DNA of 64,000 bases from Nocardia sp. SYP-A9097 (lineage in GTDB: Bacteria; Actinomycetota; Actinomycetes; Mycobacteriales; Mycobacteriaceae), in NCBI RefSeq assembly GCF_009649815.1, contig NZ_WJIC01000028.1, positions 34,350 to 98,349 on the forward strand. Reading direction: 5' to 3'. The notes beneath the pieces were generated by a model that made no database searches, had not been told where the DNA came from, and was given only the letters and a program-made list of their open reading frames with translations. Below are positions 62,901-64,000 of this stretch, in pieces (within the stretch, counting starts at the first letter, position 1; every line of letters starts with the position of its first letter). The position numbers and the translations under genes were made by a program.

Positions 62901-63253
62901 ACGACGGCGATATCCGCGTCTTCGATGATCTGGCGGAGCCGGCGCAGTGCGCGATCGAGCTCGTGTGAATGCGGTAGTGGCGCGGGAACGGCGATCACAT
63001 TCGCGGCGACGCACCCGAGGAATCCGCAGATGAACTCCAGCCCCTGCGGGTAGAGCAGCAAAGCGGGCCGAGTTCCCAGCCGGCGTTCTCGTAGCCGCGC
63101 GCCGATTGCGCGTGCGCGGCGGCCGAGTTGTGCGTAGGAAAGATCAGCGCAGGGCCCGTCGCTGTCCCCCGATTCCAGGAACCGGTACGCGACCTCATCA
63201 GGATATTGCGCTTCTCGATGCGCCAGCACATCCATGAAAGACCTGTAGTGCAT
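48119..63253 (-). CDS. Giant type I PKS of line B: FAAL-ACP-[KS-AT-DH-KR-ACP]x2-C-FkbH
   Basis: About 5044 aa from ATG 63253 (GGAAGG 10-14 bases upstream; an ATG at 63310 has no such site). Domain order and key residues: fatty acyl-AMP ligase (1-560), ACP (S610), KS (C832), AT (S1283), DH, KR, ACP (S near 2352), KS (C2589), AT (S3034), DH (H3341), KR, ACP (S4041), condensation domain (HHxxxD at 4236-4241), FkbH-like domain (D4714, D4716). It starts a chain by itself, has no docking segments and no thioesterase. This separates it from the line A proteins. The following gene encodes an ACP and a thioester reductase. The C-FkbH ending is, to my knowledge, not a standard PKS architecture. Confidence 0.93.
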   Translation of the reverse strand: MHYRSFMDVLAHREAQYPDEVAYRFLESGDSDGPCADLSYAQLGRRARAIGARLRERRLGTRPALLLYPQGLEFICGFLGCVAANVIAVPAPLPHSHELDRALRRLRQIIEDADIAVVLTTRQVLEGLRHGSREFSELAALSWIATDEIGTDGGDSAYSPDLGPDSIAFLQYTSGSTGTPRGVMISHGNLLHNQRAIAAAMGHTPELVSSWDGFLYASWLPMFHDMGLIGPVLSTLYSGGSAVLLSPEHFLQRPERWLTALSEFRAHTSGGPNFAYELCLRRATPQLLDSIDLSRWRVAFNGAEPIRAATIGRFTEKFARTGFRATAARPVYGLAEATLIVTASPLDRAPRLLRHESADRELVSCGEPVEGMTVVIADPDSHRECAAEAVGEIWVAGDSVAGGYLGHETTNAEVFRAVLDDGRRGFLRTGDLGFVTEGELFVTGRRKDLLVIDGANHYPQDIELTCESAHPAVRAGCVAAFTVEEADDGERLIIVAEIKADAAAGIAVIEDAIRAAVSLTHDLPVRAVVLIRPRTIFKTSSGKIQRQACRAAYLAGDLATVAGERRVDPVHRAEPDSLREWLVAGVAAATGVDPARIDIRRPLAEFGLGSRGLVELVHRLSERIGRPVEVSLVFEHPTIADLAAAVGAVADRSRESRAVAPDDAIAIVSMACRFPGRADDPDALWRLLADGRDAVSDVPAGRWSVEGLLDPDPEAAGKTYSLRGGFLSDIDRFDAAFFGIGPREAAAMDPQQRLLMQVAWESIERSGTNPHLLNGTATGVYLGVYGSGYLQGADVRQLNGHVGTGTATSIASGRIAYSLGLHGPAVTIDTACSSSLVALHLAVQAIRAGECDAALAGGATLLVTPNTHVEFSRQRVMSRSGRCRPFSAAADGMVWAEGGGIVMVKRLSDAVRAGDPVLAVIRGSAVNQDGRSQGLTAPNGLAQEQVIRAALAVSGLAPGDIDHVEAHGTGTALGDPVEARALGRVFGPGRPDDRPLGVGSLKSNLGHTQAAAGIAGVIKTVLALRHEMVPPSLYAEQPSAEIDWATIGLAVQQHAQPWVRGHRVRRAGVSSFGLSGTNAHLILEEAPHRPVEPESEPIAPARLFPISARSVTALRGQAERLNGWLGADALTPLPSVARSLALHRPHFERRAVIVADDRTGLRDGLRGLVDGRPAPGLVVGGDAAPGSGKLAFVFPGQGSQWVGMARDMIGRSEVFGREFDRCDAELRGHLDWSVRDLLFEQELAPESLSREAVVQPILFAVMVSLAAVWRSFGITAQGVVGHSQGEIAAAYVCGALSLRDAAAVIAARSAQLATIGGRGQMAVVGLPAGELEQRLTGLGGRVSVAAINSSTATVLAGEREPLAALLGDLEREHVYVKRLGIDVAGHSPHVEPIRAPLLADLAGIAAHPTTIPWYSTVSGEPMPRKPIDAHYWYHNLRETVRFAPTLERMLDDGFRYFVELAPHPALMTAIHSVAEGKGREVVVVGSLRRGEDGPDCMDRALAGLYAGGWNIDWPRLLPAHGRAELPTYAWDTQSYWTDPQSAADSAHGLSPAGHPLVDFVVPQPETGGVTLTGRLSARTHPQLAEHAVASTAMLPGTALLELAERAAREVGCASVAELVLHAPVRLGADDAIRIQVALGGPGESGERALTIHSRPEREDGGWELHARGTVTPGGPEPVARDNVFEHWPPAGSVPLEIGDLYERLRERGYEYGPVFRGLHAVWRCGTEVFAEVTLPGQARADASAYALHPALFDAALHAIEFLGGTVEPGQVLLPFSWTGVRIHAVGATTLRVRLTAMGDRTVRIALADAAGAPVATVGALATRQVAVEQIGSVPGDTDQALFTLDWVEVGRLDEHGVAARRIDIRAFAGADPVVPRVLSLRGEPNTGQVAEAAHAESAAVLALVQTWLAEDHAAAKLVVTTGGAVSGGVEDLARAPIWGMLRVAQSEHPDRIVLLDVDDWDREDQAIAAALATDEPQLALVRGTLSAPRLVAARPVGDGSPALPAVADSFSAAANGLPSVTTDGGPSEWSGGASSVSWTPDGTVLLTGGTGLIGGLIARHLVAAHGVRQLLVLSRRGPDAPGAAELGAQLEALGARVRIVACDAADRAGLAAVLEGIAPEHPLTGVVHAAGHLDDASFARTTPAHLAAAFRPKVDAAWHLHELTEDLPLSAFVLFSSAAGLLGSAGQANYAAANTFLDALARHRRHRGLPGLSLAWGLWADSGEMSSHLGEREHGRMRRQGILGLSARAGLELFDAATTANPPVAAPVRIDRRALRALITLPPVLRGLVAVPRRIADPGTPGSATTQAGPAGLDGADRDRRMLTLVREHAAAALGHTGTHAIRPQASFADLGFDSLGALELRNRMQAALGVKLPATAIFDYPTPVALAGFLVSELLPERARADTSHGAAKAGGAHDPVVIVSVGCRFPGGVQSMDDLWDIAAGGRDVLTTFPLDRGWDIDRLYDPDPDKAGRTYTRAGGFVDGVADFDTGVFGISAREALAMDPQQRLMLEVTWEALERAGISPESLRGSATGVYTGVTYFDYAGRLTGRVSEEAERYLTESSTGSVVSGRVAYSLGLEGPAVTVDTACSSSLVALHVAAQALRAGECSLAFAGGVTVMATPGVFIGFARKQGLAPDGRCKAFAEAADGTGFSEGAGVVVLERYSDAVRLGHPVLAMLAGSAVNQDGASNGLAAPNGPAQQRVIRQALASAGLSAGEVDAVEAHGTGTALGDPIEAQALLATYGQGRETPLWLGSIKSNIGHTQAAAGIAGVIKMVAALRAETLPATLHIDAPSTHVDWSAGAVELLTAPRPWPAGDRPRRAGVSSFGISGTNAHVILAEAPAEPVAELGVAPAVLPLVLSAAADEALSAQARRLLTHLEQHPDLGLADIARTLVTGRAVFDRRAVVVGGDRNQLLAGLAALAADAPHPDLVRGAATAIDAPVFVFPGHGSQWAGMACELLDSSPVFADQLRECARAIEEFVDWSLIDVLRGIPGAPEADRLDVVQPALFAVQVALLRLWAEFDIRPAAVIGHSQGEIVAAYAAGALSLAEAAELVTRRGLALLPLADSGAMVTVPLPVDRVRERLTRFAGRLEIGAVNSPSSTVVSGDAAAVDELLGEFRGEQIRARRVAIRYGSHSRCVEAVSERLATDLTITGSASSVTFFSTVTGDELDTTTLDATHWYRNVREPVHFERAVRAAYQRGYRTFVEISAHPVLTFALQETLDEVGESADTFIGGSLRRRDGGLERFVKSVAALWVSGGNPVWDRHFAESGARGVELPTYPFQRSRYWLDPLPPTDAAGLGLTAGDHPILGAVVPVVDSGGVLLTGRVSRRTHPWLADHVVSGLALMPGTGFVEMALRAGAEAGAGAVRELLLREPMVVPEHEGLQVLVSVDAGDPDGDRKVFIRSRAESEPDAPWVLHAEGVLAVSTEDPAGQELSQWPPAGATAIDIDGRYQDLRARGYEYGEAFRGLRAAWRHGDDLYAEVAVTGALAQTAERYLVHPALLDSALHAMLIAHGDDDRTLVPLAWAGVRVCARGATALRVRIRPAGTDSVTLTVADAVGRPVLRADSVLARPISAARLAGASSPRDLLHLTWQPVPVPDSAAAGEILVHEPAPGNTAAAVHAATLDMLAVLRSLGVDTTLVVSTRRAVGLAGEDVLDLAGAAVWGMVRSAQLENPGRIVLVDTDDCDAAAYAAAGESQLLVRRGVVHAARLGRVPAPAAPRAPGLEGGSVLVTGAPGGIGSVLARHLAVAHGVKRLLLASRRGPAAPGAAELSRELAGLGVDVVVAVCDVTDRAALRELIAGESLSGVVHCAGIIDDATVHTTTPERLAAVLRPKVDAALHLHELTAELDLSLFALFSSAAGTLGSAGQSAYAAANAFLDGLAAHRRAHGLAAHSLGWGWWDTGMTQSLDTAGRARLARSGLRPMTDREGLALFDAAIAFEQPALLPLRLDIGALRAAPALPKLFGALAGAGLPRAAAAGSAPAATGRPLVRLGGLAPAQALTVASDLVRQHTARVLGRAGNEVDPERTFQHLGFDSLMAVELRNAVRDSTGIAVAVGAVFDHPTPRAFARHLVAAAAAEPLVPDVPDTPDNGSPVAGDLLVPATRDVIRLLRSARDGVPGAAHTVGLAIRLGTTTTRAALTAIVARIADRHAALRTAIVTDAEQRRLLAVAAASGIAVTHSAEVGEYADDVVAQRLRELMEPEFDLAVPPLWRFELLDWPSGDQVLIFGAHHAVCDAQSVLLVAGEIAAELGGATLTAAASNRDIEQLLQAQHSERAPGDDPGMAAWRAEFTGSRRLDLADERPARRSYRAGTLAVGLPEGLLRRVSERASELGITPAAFFLGTLTLLLARRQECDRFVLAVPVDTRFHIDAPGAIGYFGVPVPYPANVRADERAADVLRRTGGKLHRLLAKGASFSDALAVLAEADLFRADAPMIEVYFNFLRANAALAGAEMVPAGVGYSDLDLMITVMADLECVVLNHNLDIIDAAQCSRLGGEFIALLEAMAADPDIPARPAATTRPPVRVALASTFALGNLGALLGLAADNTVIREAPYHQVLANLRDPSGVFAEPATDIGVMLLRAADLERFGPIRDDLLAELAEVYLTVVAEHRGRTGIPLIVGFLPARVADDRLAAWEQLLYNRIRDLPGVAVVAAADWTRHHHVDNRFDERTEALAHLPFGEEFQAAVALTLADLIGAVRAVPPKVLVLDGDGTLWRGVAAESGPETVGLDGARAVLAHKLLRWRAAGVLLTLVSNNDDETVRAVLDRPDGILRAEHFSAISTGWQPKSERIRDLARELNLGLDSFVFLDDNPVEVAGVRAALPEVSSLLCPPEDELVPFLTALWPMIPDAVTAEDAARADFYRQERDRDSVRAELEFADFLDRLGLEVDIEALADSTVERSRQLIRRTNQFALHQVADGELDRWHRDGEVWTAAARDRFGDYGQIGVLALRAEPDVLYVDGWHLSCRALGRGVEERLLSWIADRAETLGCARVRLRTRATPRNVPARRLIAALGGEIDIREPDVLVPLERLRAFRSWER
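50999..56017 (-). other. Module B2: KS-AT-DH-KR-ACP
   Basis: Residues about 2413-4085. KS: C2589. AT: S3034 in GHSQGE with YGSH, close to the methylmalonyl signature; the first AT motif reads GHGSQ rather than GQGSQ. DH: H3341 in HVVSGLALMP (complete box), Asp in HPALLDSALHA. KR: TGAPGGIG, IDD (B-type), SSAAG, AYAAAN. ACP: S4041 in FDSLMAV. Predicted output is an alpha-methyl dienoyl chain. Confidence 0.85.
56069..61276 (-). other. Module B1: KS-AT-DH-KR-ACP
   Basis: Residues about 660-2395. KS: C832 (TACSSS), HGTGT, NLGHTQ. AT: S1283 in GHSQGE with VAGH in place of HAFH/YASH; the xAGH form is associated with ethylmalonyl-type extender units. DH: His near 1585 in HAVASTAMLP (Gly of the box replaced by Ser), Asp in HPALFDAALHA. 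KR: GGTGLIG, LDD (B-type), SSAAG and NYAAAN intact. ACP: FDSLGAL. Predicted output is an alpha-alkylated trans-enoyl unit. Confidence 0.85.
61289..63253 (-). other. Loading unit FAAL-ACP of the giant PKS
   Basis: Residues about 1-655. The adenylation core motif YTSGSTGTPRG is at 172-182, SWLPMFHDMG follows, and the C-terminal lysine is in SSGKIQR. The overall pattern matches fatty acyl-AMP ligases, which activate a free acid with ATP and pass it to an ACP without CoA. The ACP serine is S610 in GLGSRGL. The acid chain length cannot be predicted. Confidence 0.88.
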
Positions 63254-63435
63254 TCGGTTACCACCCTTCCCGAACGGCAATCTCTCGATAAGCAAGCATC
63301 GCCGCCGCACCTAAAGCACGCCTTGACTGTTGTTTAACCACTTCCAGCCACGTGGTTCGCCGCTTTGGTGGCGCTTTGGATGGTGGTGCGAGAATCACCT
63401 GGCGGGCCAGGAGAGGGTTATATGACGAACACATG
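63254..63435 (-). promoter_or_regulatory. Leader region of the PKS operon
   Basis: This gap must carry the promoter of the giant PKS, since a strong terminator stands just upstream. A CCACGTGG palindrome lies at 63348-63355. I could not find a convincing -35/-10 pair. Confidence 0.35.
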
Positions 63436-63468
63436 AAAAAGGGCCTGCCGCAAAATTGCGGCAGGCCC
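63436..63468 (-). terminator. Rho-independent terminator after the DUF4260-like gene
   Basis: Perfect 13-bp arms (63441-63453 and 63456-63468) are followed on the minus strand by TTTTT (63440-63436). It lies 27 bases after the stop of the gene at 63496-63888 and insulates the PKS operon from transcription coming from the right. Confidence 0.9.
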
Positions 63469-63495
63469 TCGCGAAGTCTCCTCCGGGTGCGATAT

Positions 63496-63888
63496 TTACC
63501 GGTGTCCCGCTTCCCGAAGCATCTCTCGCCTGTGGTTTCCAACCAGGCCGAGATGCGTCTCCTCGAAGGTCTTCCCCTTCAAGCCGAAACCGAGCGCCCG
63601 AGCGAGTCCATTGTGCGCGAACCAAATACACGATAGTCCGAGCAGAATGTGATGCCCCGTGATCACGTATGCCAGCGCGGTCATCGCGGGCACGAGATGC
63701 ATATAACCGAGATTGTAAACGAAGGCGCCGGCCCTGGGGCCGAAGGAATATCCGATCATGAATATGTCCAACAGTGCCAAGCCCACAGGAAAGAGCCAGA
63801 GGTTGAAATCATGGACGGCGTAGACCCACAGCGCCAGGACGAATATGGCGAAGCTCTCGATCCGCTGAAGTTCGATTGTCTGTTTCAT
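63496..63888 (-). CDS. Small membrane protein, DUF4260-like
   Basis: 130 aa with about four hydrophobic helices (FAIFVLALWVY, LFPVGLALLDIFMIGY, LVPAMTALAYVITG, ILLGLSCIWFAHNG). Family-type motifs are GPRAGAFVYNLGYMH in the middle and HNGLARALGFGLKG...THLG near the end, as in DUF4260 proteins. Function unknown; it acts in the cytoplasmic membrane. ATG 63888 overlaps the stop of the preceding gene (ATGA), so the two form an operon that ends at the terminator. Its link to the polyketide cluster is unclear. Confidence 0.8.
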   Translation of the reverse strand: MKQTIELQRIESFAIFVLALWVYAVHDFNLWLFPVGLALLDIFMIGYSFGPRAGAFVYNLGYMHLVPAMTALAYVITGHHILLGLSCIWFAHNGLARALGFGLKGKTFEETHLGLVGNHRREMLREAGHR

Positions 63889-64000
63889 GGTTTTTCCAAA
63901 GGTGTGTCGAGGCCGGTCATACGGGCCAACATGTCCACATGCGCGGCGAACAGCGAATCACGCGCGGGCTCGTCGAGGTAATCCAAATGACCATAGGTTT
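63885..64000 (-). CDS. C-terminal end of a gene cut by the right edge, possibly an alpha/beta hydrolase
   Basis: Only the last 37 codons are in the window; the start lies beyond position 64000. The visible YGHLDYLDEPARD segment matches the catalytic-His end (SYGHLDMFIGRGA) of the hydrolase at 44724-45839, so a second hydrolase of similar type is likely. The stop overlaps the next ATG (ATGA). Too little is present for a firm call. Confidence 0.5.
   Translation of the reverse strand, partial: TYGHLDYLDEPARDSLFAAHVDMLARMTGLDTPLEKP

Noticed and set aside
1..64000. tRNA, rRNA, CRISPR array, insertion sequence transposase or replication origin
   Set aside because: None was recognised on reading either strand. 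The only mobile-element genes are the recombinases at the left edge.

Overview
The window is strongly GC-rich DNA with dense, short-gapped or overlapping genes (ATGA and GTGA junctions) and giant modular polyketide synthases (PKSs). This points to an actinomycete. A Nocardiaceae host such as Nocardia is my guess from overall style, not something the sequence proves. Apart from a decayed recombinase trio at the left edge and a small membrane-protein gene at the right edge, nearly the whole window is one type I PKS gene cluster.

Layout. (1) Positions 1-3617, minus strand: three overlapping tyrosine-recombinase genes. The third has two in-frame TAG codons and the first has lost part of its catalytic region. 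(2) Positions 3796-6967, minus: a tetronate-type cassette of KAS III-like synthase, FkbH-like glyceryl transferase and stand-alone ACP. (3) Positions 7074-7929: a MarR-type regulator divergent from an AfsA-type butyrolactone synthase gene, with a clear promoter and two ATCTAGAT palindromes between them. (4) Positions 7930-14582, plus: AfsA, a HAD protein, an MFS exporter, an FAD monooxygenase and two SDRs. (5) Positions 14639-63253, minus: a small protein, an E2-like acyltransferase, three PKS proteins (1538, 3886 and about 2791 aa), a canonical KAS III, an FAD oxidoreductase, a P450, an alpha/beta hydrolase, an ACP-thioester-reductase protein and a giant PKS of about 5044 aa. (6) After a strong terminator, a DUF4260-like membrane protein and the end of another hydrolase-like gene.

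How it seems to work. Two independent chain starts are visible. Line A begins with a KSQ-AT-ACP loading module (active-site Cys replaced by Gln) and passes through KS-AT-DH-KR-ACP, KS-AT-DH-ER-KR-ACP, KS-AT-DH-KR(dead)-ACP and KS-AT-KR(dead)-ACP. It ends without a thioesterase on a predicted beta-keto thioester, the substrate expected by the KAS III-like/FkbH/ACP cassette that builds tetronate rings. The E2-like enzyme matches the family that acetylates the tetronate hydroxymethyl group. Line B begins with a fatty acyl-AMP ligase and ACP, has two KS-AT-DH-KR-ACP modules, and ends in an unusual condensation domain fused to a second FkbH-like domain. The next gene encodes ACP-thioester reductase plus an extra domain. 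My inference is that line B makes a dienoyl chain that is esterified to glycerate and reductively released, or joined to the line A product.

The most unusual points are the C-FkbH fusion, the two glycerate-handling systems in one cluster, and a perfect 601-bp repeat covering the core of two ketoreductase domains with codon usage unlike its surroundings.
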